Position numbers and translations under genes: made by a program. The notes beneath the pieces are model-generated. The model searched no databases, was not told the origin of the DNA, and was given only the letters and a program-made list of their open reading frames with translations. A DNA stretch of 64,000 bases from Breoghania sp. L-A4 (lineage in GTDB: Bacteria > Pseudomonadota > Alphaproteobacteria > Rhizobiales > Stappiaceae): NCBI RefSeq assembly GCF_003432385.1, contig NZ_CP031841.1, positions 3,945,579 to 4,009,578 on the forward strand, in the 5' to 3' direction. How positions within the stretch are numbered: position 1 is the stretch's first letter; every line of letters starts with the position of its first letter. Of the stretch, positions 24,986 through 33,350 are shown piece after piece.

Positions 24986-26245
24986 ATGAGTCTGACTGGA
25001 GCCCTGAATTCAGCCGTTTCCTCTCTTTATGCCCAGAGCCAGGCGTTGGCGACGGTCGCCGACAATCTGGCGAACTCGGGCACCACCGCCTACAAGGCGA
25101 ACTCCACGTCCTTTGAAAGTCTTGTCGCCAGCGCATCGAGTTCGGGAAGCAGCGGCGGCGTTTCCGCGACAACGCGCGCCAACAACACGGCGCAAGGCCT
25201 GCTCGTATCCTCAAGCAGCGACACCTCGCTGGCCATCGACGGAAGCGGCTACTTCGTTGTCTCCTCGGATATCGACGGCAGCGACGCGAACTACACGCGC
25301 AATGGCGAATTCTCCGTCGATAGCGACGGATATCTGGTCAACAACGGCAACTATCTGCTGGGCTGGGAAACCGACGCCGACGGCAATGTGATCGGCGGCA
25401 CAAGCGAGACATCCCTGGTCGCCATCGACACCGATGCGATCCAGAGCTCGGTCGGCGCCACGACCGAAATCGATATCCAGGCCAACCTGCCCGCCGATGC
25501 CGAGATCGGCAGCACCTATGAGACAACCCTCGAGGTCTACGACTCGCTCGGATCCGGCAGCACCGTAACGGCCACCTGGGAAAAGACCGCCGAGAACACC
25601 TGGGAACTGAGTTTGGCGGATCCCGTGTTGTCCTCCACCGGCGTCGCCAGCGGAACCACATCCAGCGACCCCATCGAGATCACATTCAACTCTGACGGAA
25701 CCCTTGCCAGCACCAATCCGGCGGCGGCGGAACTGACGATCAGCGGCTGGACCACGGGCGCCGCCGCCAGTACGATTTCACTGTCATTGGGCACCACCGG
25801 AAAGACCGATGGGCTGACGCAATACGCATCCGACAGCAGCACTCCCAGCATCACCGGCCAGACCGTCACCCAGAACGGTATCGCTTACGGCAACCTGACC
25901 GGCATCGAAATTTCGGACAACGGATCGGTGATCGCCAACTTCGACAATGGCGAAGCCCAGACCATCTACAAGATCCCCATCGCCACCTTCGCCAATGCCA
26001 ACGGCCTGACGGAAATGAGCAACGGCGTCTATGCCCGCAGCACGACGTCCGGCAGCAGCGTCCTGCAATTCGCCGGCGCCGGAGGCGCGGGCGAGATCAA
26101 CGGCGGATGGCTTGAATCGAGCACCACCGATACCAGCAACGAATTTTCCAGCATGCTCGCCGCGCAGCAGGCTTATTCCGCCTCCTCGCAGATCATGTCG
26201 ACCGCTAGCGACATGTTCGACACGCTGATCAACTCGGTCCGCTGA
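24986..26245 (+). CDS. flgE: Flagellar hook protein FlgE
   Basis: A 419-residue rod/hook-family protein: N-terminal LYAQSQALATVADNLANSGT, FlgE-type centre (IDGSGYFVV, YTRNGEFSVDSDGYLVN) and C-terminal EFSSMLAAQQAYSASSQIM, TASDMFDTLINSVR. Its length is normal for a short FlgE. It lies between flgD and a small gene, in the expected order for an accessory hook/filament operon. Confidence 0.93.
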   Translation: MSLTGALNSAVSSLYAQSQALATVADNLANSGTTAYKANSTSFESLVASASSSGSSGGVSATTRANNTAQGLLVSSSSDTSLAIDGSGYFVVSSDIDGSDANYTRNGEFSVDSDGYLVNNGNYLLGWETDADGNVIGGTSETSLVAIDTDAIQSSVGATTEIDIQANLPADAEIGSTYETTLEVYDSLGSGSTVTATWEKTAENTWELSLADPVLSSTGVASGTTSSDPIEITFNSDGTLASTNPAAAELTISGWTTGAAASTISLSLGTTGKTDGLTQYASDSSTPSITGQTVTQNGIAYGNLTGIEISDNGSVIANFDNGEAQTIYKIPIATFANANGLTEMSNGVYARSTTSGSSVLQFAGAGGAGEINGGWLESSTTDTSNEFSSMLAAQQAYSASSQIMSTASDMFDTLINSVR

Positions 26246-26247
26246 CA

Positions 26248-26520
26248 ATGACCCAACCTGACCCTGATCCGAGATTTCACAAACTGAAGCGGCTCTGCGC
26301 CGAGGCCAGAGCCAATTCTTCCGACGGCGCCGCCGGCCGGCTCAAGGCTCTGGCACTGCACGATGAAGTGAACCGTCTCGCGGCCGAACTTGCCGCGCGG
26401 CGCGCGGACATCGGCCGGCAATTGTTCGGCTCGTTCAACGCCTCACGCGCCGCATCCAGCTACGCCCACGTGCAGGCCCTGCCGCTGCCCGCCCAGACGC
26501 GCAGAGGACCGAAACAATGA
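26248..26520 (+). CDS. Small uncharacterised protein in the flagellar operon
   Basis: A 90-residue, basic, mainly helical protein that I do not recognise. It starts 2 bp after flgE and overlaps the next gene by 4 bp (ATGA), so it is co-translated with the hook genes. It has no signal peptide or transmembrane helix. The helical LALHDEVNRLAAELAARRAD stretch could be a chaperone-type or regulatory surface; a FlgM-like or export-chaperone role is possible but unsupported. Confidence 0.7.
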   Translation: MTQPDPDPRFHKLKRLCAEARANSSDGAAGRLKALALHDEVNRLAAELAARRADIGRQLFGSFNASRAASSYAHVQALPLPAQTRRGPKQ

Positions 26521-26972
26521 CCCCCGTCCCGCCGATCGAAACCGTGGACGAAACCGTCGCGCGCATGATCGATGTCGCCGACAGGCTTCTGGCGCTGGCG
26601 CATGACGAAAACCGGCGCCTGGCCGCCGGAATGACCATGCCGCTTGATGATATTGTCGCCCAGAAGCATGAACTCGCCGAGCAATTCAGCCGCTGGATGC
26701 GACAGATCAAGACGCAGCAGCTGCTGCTGATCCAGGCGTCCCCGGAACTGGCGACCCAATTGCTGGAACGCGGCCGCCGGCTTGGACAGGCTCTGTCGGA
26801 AAACGCCGCGGAACTGAACAAGGCCATGGCCGCGAGCCAGCGCCGCGTGGATGCGATCATGCGGGTGGTGCGCGAGGAGTCAAAGCCGCCGCCGGTGTAT
26901 GGCGTCAACGGACGCTACGCGTCGCCTGTCGTCAACCGGACGGTCTCCCTGCATCCCGGATGCAAGGCGTAA
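26517..26972 (+). CDS. flgN: FlgN-like flagellar export chaperone
   Basis: A 151-residue helical protein: a long first helix (ETVARMIDVADRLLALAHDE) and second helix (VAQKHELAEQFSRWMRQIK) with the spaced Leu/Lys pattern of FlgN-type chaperones, and a Pro-rich, basic C-terminal tail ending near VNRTVSLHPGC. FlgN chaperones the hook-filament junction proteins FlgK and FlgL, which are encoded immediately downstream. Similarity is by pattern and position. Confidence 0.65.
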   Translation: MTPVPPIETVDETVARMIDVADRLLALAHDENRRLAAGMTMPLDDIVAQKHELAEQFSRWMRQIKTQQLLLIQASPELATQLLERGRRLGQALSENAAELNKAMAASQRRVDAIMRVVREESKPPPVYGVNGRYASPVVNRTVSLHPGCKA

Positions 26973-26990
26973 TCCGGTGAAGGGAGCAAC

Positions 26991-28370
26991 ATGACCTCGC
27001 TCAGCGTCGCCAGCCAGATCGCCACGAGTTCACTGACCGCGACCCAGGTCCAGTTGTCGGTTGCCTCCGCCAACATCGCCAACGCGGACACCGAAGGCTA
27101 CACACGCAAATCCGCGACCCAGACGTCCCAGACCACGGCGGGCGTTGGCACCGGTGTCTCCATCTCCGGCATCACCTCCAAGGTGGACGCCATCCTGCTG
27201 GCCAACCTGAACGAGGCGACGTCGAAACAGGCCGCCGCATCGACGACTGCCGACTATCTCGACCGTCTGCAATCCCTGTTCGGTTCCACATCAGGTGACG
27301 ACGGCACTGGCAGCGCGCTCTCCAACACGCTTGCGGATGTGGAAAGCGCGCTGTCGGAACTTGCCTCGACGCCCGAAAGCACGAGCGCGGCCGCCAGCGC
27401 CCTCAGCGAGCTCGACACACTGAGCGCCCAGTTGCGCGAGTTGTCGTCGGATATCCAGGACCTGCGCGCGGAGGCTGACGCGGCAATCGCCGCATCCGTC
27501 GACAGCGCCAATGAAGCCATCACCACGATCGATGCGCTCAACGAGCAGATTGTCGCCGGCAAGGCGCGCGGCGAATCCACCGCGGATCTGGAAGACCAGC
27601 GCAATCAGGCGCTTCAGACGCTTTCGGAATCGCTCGGCGTTTCAAGCCTCGTTTCCGACAATGGATCGATGAAGGTCTACACGACCTCGGGTCAGGTCCT
27701 GGTTGACGGCTCCGCGCACTATCTGTCCTTCGACAGCGCAAGCGTCATGACGTCCGAACGGAGCTACGACGGCACGGACGCCGGACTCAGCGGAATCACG
27801 CTCAACGGCACCGATATCGCCGCCAGCATCTCCAACGGCGAGATCAAGGCGCTTCTGAGCGTGCGCGACGAAACCCTGCCGGCCGCGCAGGACATGATCG
27901 ACACGCTGGCGAGCACCGTGATTGAAACCGTCAACGCCGTGCGCCCCGATCTGCTGACCGGGACGGATGCGTCGGACATCGCGGTCTCCGCCGACCTCCT
28001 CGCCGATCCCGGCAGCCTGCTCGACGACACGGATGCCGCGGCGATCGCCACGGCCCTTCTCGCGGCGCTGCAAGAGGACAGCAGCTTCGAGGCCTCGGGA
28101 AGCCTCGCGGCGACGCAGGGCAGCATGGCGGACTACGCCACCGACATTCTCTCCGTGGTCGTCGGCCAGGCAAACAGCGCCGCGGCCCGTCTGGAAACGG
28201 CCGACAGCCGGCTGACGTCCATATCCGACGCCATCACCTCGGACTACGGCGTGAACCTCGACGAGGAAACCGCGCGGCTGTCTGAACTCTCACAACTCTA
28301 TTCAACCTCGGCGCAGGTTCTCAGCACCATCCAGGAGATGTTCGATGCCCTGCTGGCGGCGGTAAGTTGA
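26991..28370 (+). CDS. flgK: Flagellar hook-associated protein FlgK
   Basis: A 459-residue HAP1. The N-terminus (ATQVQLSVASANIANADTEGY) and C-terminus (LDEETARLSELSQLYSTSAQ, IQEMFDALLAAV) are characteristic, and the central helical region with NEAITTIDALNEQIVAGKA and DLEDQRNQALQTLSE is the usual FlgK D1. It is preceded by GAAGGGAG and follows the FlgN-like gene by 18 bp. It forms the first junction ring between hook and filament. Confidence 0.93.
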   Translation: MTSLSVASQIATSSLTATQVQLSVASANIANADTEGYTRKSATQTSQTTAGVGTGVSISGITSKVDAILLANLNEATSKQAAASTTADYLDRLQSLFGSTSGDDGTGSALSNTLADVESALSELASTPESTSAAASALSELDTLSAQLRELSSDIQDLRAEADAAIAASVDSANEAITTIDALNEQIVAGKARGESTADLEDQRNQALQTLSESLGVSSLVSDNGSMKVYTTSGQVLVDGSAHYLSFDSASVMTSERSYDGTDAGLSGITLNGTDIAASISNGEIKALLSVRDETLPAAQDMIDTLASTVIETVNAVRPDLLTGTDASDIAVSADLLADPGSLLDDTDAAAIATALLAALQEDSSFEASGSLAATQGSMADYATDILSVVVGQANSAAARLETADSRLTSISDAITSDYGVNLDEETARLSELSQLYSTSAQVLSTIQEMFDALLAAVS

Positions 28371-28381
28371 GGTAACCAACC

Positions 28382-29278
28382 ATGGTGATGCGTGTCGCAA
28401 CCTTCGGGCTGACCTCCAGCCTGCTCTCGCAATCGCTCGCGACCCAGGCGAAGCTCGCGGAGAAGACCAACCAGCAGGTCTCCGGCGTCAATTCGACCGA
28501 CTATGCGGGGCTGGGAACCGACGCCACCCGGATGGTCGGGCTCGAGGTCGCGGTCACGCGCTCGGAGGCTTATCAGTCGGCCGGCACGCTGGCCAACACG
28601 CGTATCGAGGCCATGTATTCCGCCACCGATTCCATGGTCGACCTGTTGACCCAAATGCGCGCGGAGGTGTCGGCGGCGTCCCTGGGCGAGGACAGCACCA
28701 CCCTGCAGTCGACCGCCGCGAGCCTGCTTGAGGAATTCACCGCGCTGATCAACACCCAAAGCCAGGGCCGCTATCTGTTCGCGGGCAGCATGACCGGCGA
28801 GCCGCCCGCCTCAACAGAAGGATACGAGGCGACGTCGCTGACCGACGTCAACACCGGCTACTACTCCGGCGACGAGAACACGGCTTCGGTCGCCGTCAGC
28901 GAAAGCTGGACAATTGACTACGGCATCAGCGGCGGCAACGACGCCCTGGAGAAGGCGATGCGGGCGCTGTCCTACCTCGCCAACGCGGATACGCTCGACA
29001 GCCAGAGCCTGACGGCCGCCGCCGACCTGCTTGTCGAGGCCCAGGACGGCATTTCGTCGCTGCAGGTCGGCCTCAGCCTCGCCGCCTCCTCGATAGAACG
29101 CGCCATCACCTCCGAAGAGGAGTTCACCGCCACGGCGGAAGAGCTGATCGCCGAGATAAACACCAGCGACACCGCGGTGCTCGCGGTGATGATCACCAGC
29201 TACAACACTCAGCTGGAAGCCAGCTATTCCGCCCTTGGAACGCTGTCGAGCCTCAGCCTGATGGACTATCTGCGATAG
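28382..29278 (+). CDS. flgL: Flagellar hook-associated protein FlgL
   Basis: A 298-residue flagellin-like junction protein: an N-terminal helix with KTNQQVSGVNSTDYAGL, the FlgL-type QSQGRYLFAGSMTGEPP followed by YYSGDENTASVAVSESWTID, and a C-terminal helix ending LGTLSSLSLMDYLR. It is shorter than the flagellin and lacks the large variable domain. It is the last gene of the flgD operon and converges on udh with a 12-bp gap. Confidence 0.9.
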   Translation: MVMRVATFGLTSSLLSQSLATQAKLAEKTNQQVSGVNSTDYAGLGTDATRMVGLEVAVTRSEAYQSAGTLANTRIEAMYSATDSMVDLLTQMRAEVSAASLGEDSTTLQSTAASLLEEFTALINTQSQGRYLFAGSMTGEPPASTEGYEATSLTDVNTGYYSGDENTASVAVSESWTIDYGISGGNDALEKAMRALSYLANADTLDSQSLTAAADLLVEAQDGISSLQVGLSLAASSIERAITSEEEFTATAEELIAEINTSDTAVLAVMITSYNTQLEASYSALGTLSSLSLMDYLR

Positions 29279-29290
29279 CAGCAGGAGCCG

Positions 29291-30088
29291 TCAGTCCTGG
29301 TGGATCGGCTCGGCGACAAACTTGCCGCCCTGATAGACCGCGTCGACCGCGTCCGCCGGCGGCGGCGTCATGGCGGCGTCGAGCTTAGCGCGAAACACTT
29401 CCGAGTTGTCCTTGGGCCGCCAGCCGAGGAAGCGTGCGCCGGAGTTGTCCCACCACGTGGCGTCGTTGTCCGAGACGCCCCAGACGATTGGACGGCCGAT
29501 GCGCGGCACGCGGAAGATGCACTCGACCAGCGACACGAAATCATCCGGGCTGAGCCACGTCGACAGCATGCGGTGATCGCGCGGCTCGGGGAAACACGAG
29601 CCGATGCGCACCAGCGCTGTCTCCTGGCCGAACTTGTCGTGGTAGAGGCTGGACACCGCCTCGCCGAAACACTTGGAAACGCCGTAGAGCCCGTCCGGCC
29701 GCATCGGCATCTCCGTGTCCAGCCGGACGTCCTGGGTGTAGTAGCCAATCGTGTGGTTGGAGCTGGCGAAGATGATGCGCGGCAGACCGTTCAGCCGCGC
29801 CGCCTCATAGAGATTATAGACGCCGACGATGTTCGCCTCGCAGATCCTGTCGAACGTGTCTTCCACCGACACCCCGCCCAGATGCAGGATCCCGTCGCAG
29901 CCCGCGACGAGCTCGGCCACCGCCGCCCGGTCACCGAGATTGCACGGCACCAGTTCCTCATTCGCCGCGGCCTCGCCGAGATTGGCGACATCGGACAGGC
30001 GCAGGACCTCGGCCACATGCTTGAGCCGGTTGCGCGCCACGGTGCCAAGGCCGCCAGCGGCGCCGGTGATCAGAAGTCGTTTCAGCAT
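29291..30088 (-). CDS. udh: Uronate dehydrogenase
   Basis: NAD-dependent SDR that oxidises D-galacturonate or D-glucuronate to the aldarolactone. The 265-residue protein closely follows Agrobacterium Udh: TGAAGGLG at residues 9-16, ILHLGGVSVE, FASSNHTIGYY, the catalytic Tyr135 and Lys139 in YGVSK, and RIGSCFPEP. It is the last gene of the minus-strand operon dctPQM-udh, and the enzymes for the following steps (gci, gli, kdgD) are encoded divergently a few kilobases away. Confidence 0.94.
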   Translation of the reverse strand: MLKRLLITGAAGGLGTVARNRLKHVAEVLRLSDVANLGEAAANEELVPCNLGDRAAVAELVAGCDGILHLGGVSVEDTFDRICEANIVGVYNLYEAARLNGLPRIIFASSNHTIGYYTQDVRLDTEMPMRPDGLYGVSKCFGEAVSSLYHDKFGQETALVRIGSCFPEPRDHRMLSTWLSPDDFVSLVECIFRVPRIGRPIVWGVSDNDATWWDNSGARFLGWRPKDNSEVFRAKLDAAMTPPPADAVDAVYQGGKFVAEPIHQD

Positions 30089-30095
30089 GGTATCC

Positions 30096-31376
30096 TCATT
30101 CGAATAGAGCGGGCAGCGTCAGCGAGATCGCCGGCACATAGGTGGTCAGCATCAGCGCCACCAGAATCGCCAGGTAGAACGGCCAGATGGTCTTCACCGC
30201 ATGTTCGATCTTGACCCCGCCGATGACGCAGCCGACGAACAGACAGGCGCCGACAGGCGGCGTGCACAGGCCCAGCCCCAGGTTCATCATCATGATGATG
30301 CCGAACTGGATCGGGTCCATGCCGAGATCGCGGACTACCGGCAGGAAGATCGGCGTGCAGATCAGGATCAGCGCCGCCATGTCCATGATCATGCCGAGCA
30401 CCAGCAGGATGACGTTGAGCATCAGCAGAATCAGGATCGGGTTGTCGGAGATCGCGGTCAGCGAATGCGCCAGCATGTCCGGCACCCGGTACAGCGTCAA
30501 CAGATAGGCGAAGGCCGAGGCGCAGCCGACCAGGATCATCACCATGGCGGTGGTGCGCACCGCGCTGAGCACCGCCGTCTTGAAGCCCGTCCAGGAGAGT
30601 TCCCGGTAGACGAAAATTGTGACGAGGAAGGCGTAGATGGCGCCCAGCGCGCCCGACTCGGTCACCGTCATGACGCCGGAGAGCACGCCGCCGACGATGA
30701 TCACCGCCGTGAACAGGCCCGGCAGCGCGACGACCAGGCTGCGCAGCAGCGTCCCCCAGCCGGGAAACGTCTCGGCGGGGTAGCCGCGCCGCACCGCGAC
30801 CAGATAAGCGACGACGCCCAGGCACAGGCACATCAGCACGCCGGGCACGACGCCGGCGATGAACAGTTTCGACACCGAGATACCGCCGCCGGCGGCGACC
30901 GCGAACAGGATCATGTTGTGGCTCGGCGGAATCACCACGCCGGCGATCGACGAGCACACGGTGACGTTGACCGCGTAGTCGGCGTCGTAGCTCTTTTCCT
31001 TCATCACCGGCATCAGGATCGAGCCAAGCGCGGAGGTGTCGGCGACGGCGGACCCGGAAATGCCGCCAAACAGCATGGAGGAGGCCACATTGACCACCCC
31101 GAGTCCGCCACGCATGGACCCAACGGCGGCGGCGGCCAGACGCACCAGACGTGCGGCGATGCCGCCCTGCATCATCAGTTCACCGGCAAAGATGAAGAAG
31201 GGGATCGCCAGCAGCGAGAACACCGAAATGCCCGACATGATGCGCTGGAAGGCGACGAACAGAGGAAAGCCCTCGTAGAGAAAGCCCGCAACCGCGGCGA
31301 TGCCGAGGGCGAAGGCGACCGGGACGCCGACGATCATGCCGCCGAAAAACAGCCCGAACAGAATGATGAGGCCCAT
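30096..31376 (-). CDS. dctM: TRAP transporter large permease (DctM), uronate-type
   Basis: A 426-residue DctM with about twelve hydrophobic segments, IPFFIFAGELMMQGG, GGISGSAVADTSALGSI, IPPSHNMIL and GLCTPPVGACLFVGC. The Met at 31376 (GGAAAC upstream) is used; the frame extends back into dctQ. It follows dctQ by 4 bp and precedes udh by 7 bp. By context it imports galacturonate or glucuronate. Confidence 0.93.
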   Translation of the reverse strand: MGLIILFGLFFGGMIVGVPVAFALGIAAVAGFLYEGFPLFVAFQRIMSGISVFSLLAIPFFIFAGELMMQGGIAARLVRLAAAAVGSMRGGLGVVNVASSMLFGGISGSAVADTSALGSILMPVMKEKSYDADYAVNVTVCSSIAGVVIPPSHNMILFAVAAGGGISVSKLFIAGVVPGVLMCLCLGVVAYLVAVRRGYPAETFPGWGTLLRSLVVALPGLFTAVIIVGGVLSGVMTVTESGALGAIYAFLVTIFVYRELSWTGFKTAVLSAVRTTAMVMILVGCASAFAYLLTLYRVPDMLAHSLTAISDNPILILLMLNVILLVLGMIMDMAALILICTPIFLPVVRDLGMDPIQFGIIMMMNLGLGLCTPPVGACLFVGCVIGGVKIEHAVKTIWPFYLAILVALMLTTYVPAISLTLPALFE

Positions 31377-31380
31377 GATG

Positions 31381-31926
31381 TCAGTTTCCGGCCGGCGTGC
31401 GGCGTAGCAGGCGTGTGAGGATATCCGCTCCGGCGAACAGAATAAGGAAGACACCGCAGATCACCATCGGCGCGGCGCGCCAGCCTTCCGACAGGCCGAT
31501 CATCGGGATCATCCGATTCAACATCTTGTCCACCAGAGCCGCGCCTTGCCAGGCCATGAAGCCGCCGAAAAGGATCAGCAGGACATCGCTGATGTAGTAG
31601 GTCGCCACCCGGATGGGTCCGGGCATCGCCTCACGCACGAAATCGATGCTGAGATGGGTCTTCTGGCGGATGCCGACCGGCGCGCCGAGAAAGGTGATGA
31701 AAACGACGATCAGAAGCGACGCCTGCTCGACCCAGGTGGGCGTGTTGTTAAGCACATAGCGGCCGAACACCAGCCAGCCGAAGATCACGATCAGGAACAC
31801 CAGCATGACACCGGCAACCGTCATGCAAAGCCGGGCGATACGGTCGAGTACCCGGTCGACGCCCGCAAGCCAGGCGGGCCCATCGTCCCCCGCGCCCTCC
31901 GCACCGGGGCTTTCCGTCAAACGCAT
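31381..31926 (-). CDS. dctQ: TRAP transporter small permease (DctQ), uronate-type
   Basis: A 181-residue DctQ with four hydrophobic segments and the typical FGWLVFGRYVLNNTPTWVEQ and IRQKTHLSIDF motifs. The start at 31926 is supported by GAGGGG seven bases upstream; the 58 codons open before it lack protein-like character. It connects DctP to DctM. Confidence 0.9.
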   Translation of the reverse strand: MRLTESPGAEGAGDDGPAWLAGVDRVLDRIARLCMTVAGVMLVFLIVIFGWLVFGRYVLNNTPTWVEQASLLIVVFITFLGAPVGIRQKTHLSIDFVREAMPGPIRVATYYISDVLLILFGGFMAWQGAALVDKMLNRMIPMIGLSEGWRAAPMVICGVFLILFAGADILTRLLRRTPAGN

Positions 31927-32100
31927 CTCAGTGCCCCTCGTGGCCGATGGCGCGGCGCATGGCCCCGCTGGCGCGCACGCGCTCCGCTTCTGGTTCCCGG
32001 ATTGCGGCCGTCCGGAGCCGCGATCCATGATCATGATATCAGGTGTGGTGTCGTCGCACGACGACGCCGCGTCATGCGGAGCATCCAGGATCCGGCGCAC

Positions 32101-32129
32101 GGCCCGGGCGCATGTGCCGCGCCCGGGCC
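32101..32129 (-). promoter_or_regulatory. Strong intercistronic hairpin between dctP and dctQ
   Basis: GGCCCGGGCGC and GCGCCCGGGCC form a perfect 11-bp stem with a 7-base loop, 24 bases past the dctP stop. There is no T-run, so an mRNA stabilising role for the dctP segment is likelier than termination. The gap down to the dctQ start (31927-32100) holds nothing else recognised. Confidence 0.55.
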
Positions 32130-32153
32130 GTTCTTGCGCAGGATCTCCTGGAT

Positions 32154-33137
32154 CTACTTGGTCGACTGAATTTCCGTGATCCAGTCAGCCAGATCAGGGT
32201 TCTGCTCGATGAACGTGGCGTAGACAGGCTTCATCTTTTCCTGGAAAGCAGACTTGTCCTTGACCTCGTTGACCTTCACGCCGCCGGCCTCGACCTTCTT
32301 GCGGCTTTCGTCGGAGCGCTTGGCCCACAGATCACGCTGCGTCTTGGCTGCGGATACAGCCGCGGCGCTGACGATCGCCTGATCCTCGGCCGACAGCTTG
32401 TCCCAGCTCGCCTTGGCGATGCAGACGCACTCCGGAATGATCAGGTGGTCGGTGATCGAATAATAGGGCGCCACTTCGTAGTGGTTGGTCGATTCGAACG
32501 ACGGGTAATTGTTCTCCGCGCCGTCGATGACGCCGGTCTTGAGCGACTGAAACACCTCGCCAAAGGCCATCGGCGTGGCGTTGCCGCCGAGCTGCGCGAC
32601 CATGTCGACATAGAGATCGTTGTTCATGACGCGGATCTTCATGCCGGCGACATCCTCGGGCGTCTCGATCGGATGCTTGGTGTTGTAGAAGCTGCGCGAA
32701 CCTGAATCGAACCAGGCGAGACTGACCAGACCTTCCTTTTCCATGGCGGCGGAAAACTTCTTGCCGATCGGCCCGTCCATCACCTTGTGCATCTGGTCGA
32801 CGCCGTTGAACAGGAACGGCAGCGACAGCACGTTGGTCTCCGGAATGATGGGGCCCATCGGACCCATGTTGAAATTAGCGAAATCGAGCGCGCCGTTGCG
32901 CGTCTGCTCGATGGCGTCGGGCTGCGATCCCAGCACGCCGCCATTGTAGACTGTGGCGGTCACCCGGCCGTCGGTCTTCTCGGTGACGTCCTTGGCGAAC
33001 TGCTCCAGGGCCACCGTGTTCGGATAGCCTTCCGGATGGATGTTCCAGCCGCGCCAGTCGGCGGCCTGCGCGGCGGTCGCGGAAAGGGTGAGCGCACCGG
33101 CCAGCAAGCACCGGCGCAACAGAGCAGAGTGTTTCAC
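32154..33137 (-). CDS. dctP: TRAP transporter substrate-binding protein (DctP), uronate-type
   Basis: A 327-residue periplasmic binding protein with signal peptide (LLRRCLLAG core, cleavage after AAQA). DctP landmarks are VYNGGVLGSQPDAIEQTRNG, KIRVMNNDLYVDMVAQLGG and GVIDGAENNYPSF, which contains the ligand-contacting Asn. The start is a GTG at 33137 preceded by GGGAGG eight bases upstream. Adjacent genes for uronate oxidation make galacturonate/glucuronate the likely ligand. Confidence 0.92.
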   Translation of the reverse strand: MKHSALLRRCLLAGALTLSATAAQAADWRGWNIHPEGYPNTVALEQFAKDVTEKTDGRVTATVYNGGVLGSQPDAIEQTRNGALDFANFNMGPMGPIIPETNVLSLPFLFNGVDQMHKVMDGPIGKKFSAAMEKEGLVSLAWFDSGSRSFYNTKHPIETPEDVAGMKIRVMNNDLYVDMVAQLGGNATPMAFGEVFQSLKTGVIDGAENNYPSFESTNHYEVAPYYSITDHLIIPECVCIAKASWDKLSAEDQAIVSAAAVSAAKTQRDLWAKRSDESRKKVEAGGVKVNEVKDKSAFQEKMKPVYATFIEQNPDLADWITEIQSTK

Positions 33138-33191
33138 GATTTTGTCCTCCCAGACGCTGAAGACATATTGTCATATGCCTTTTCACCAATC

Positions 33192-33212
33192 ATGATACAT
33201 TCATCATACAAC
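33192..33212. promoter_or_regulatory. Candidate operator of the FadR-type regulator (dctP side)
   Basis: ATGAT and ATCAT arms separated by 6 bases (33192-33207) run into ATACAAC, giving the 10-mer ATCATACAAC at 33203-33212. The same 10-mer lies just upstream of the kdgD promoter at 34136-34145. Shared motif at the two operons flanking the regulator suggests its binding site. Confidence 0.55.
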
Positions 33213-33350
33213 CTGTCAAGCGGGTCGCCGACGTATTGTCCAAACCGACGACGCACCAGTGGCCAGAACGCCAGAGTCACGATACACCCGGTAGCGGCCG
33301 ATACGAGCGGCAAGCGTCCGCGAACGGACAGCAGAAGGAAGCATGATACC

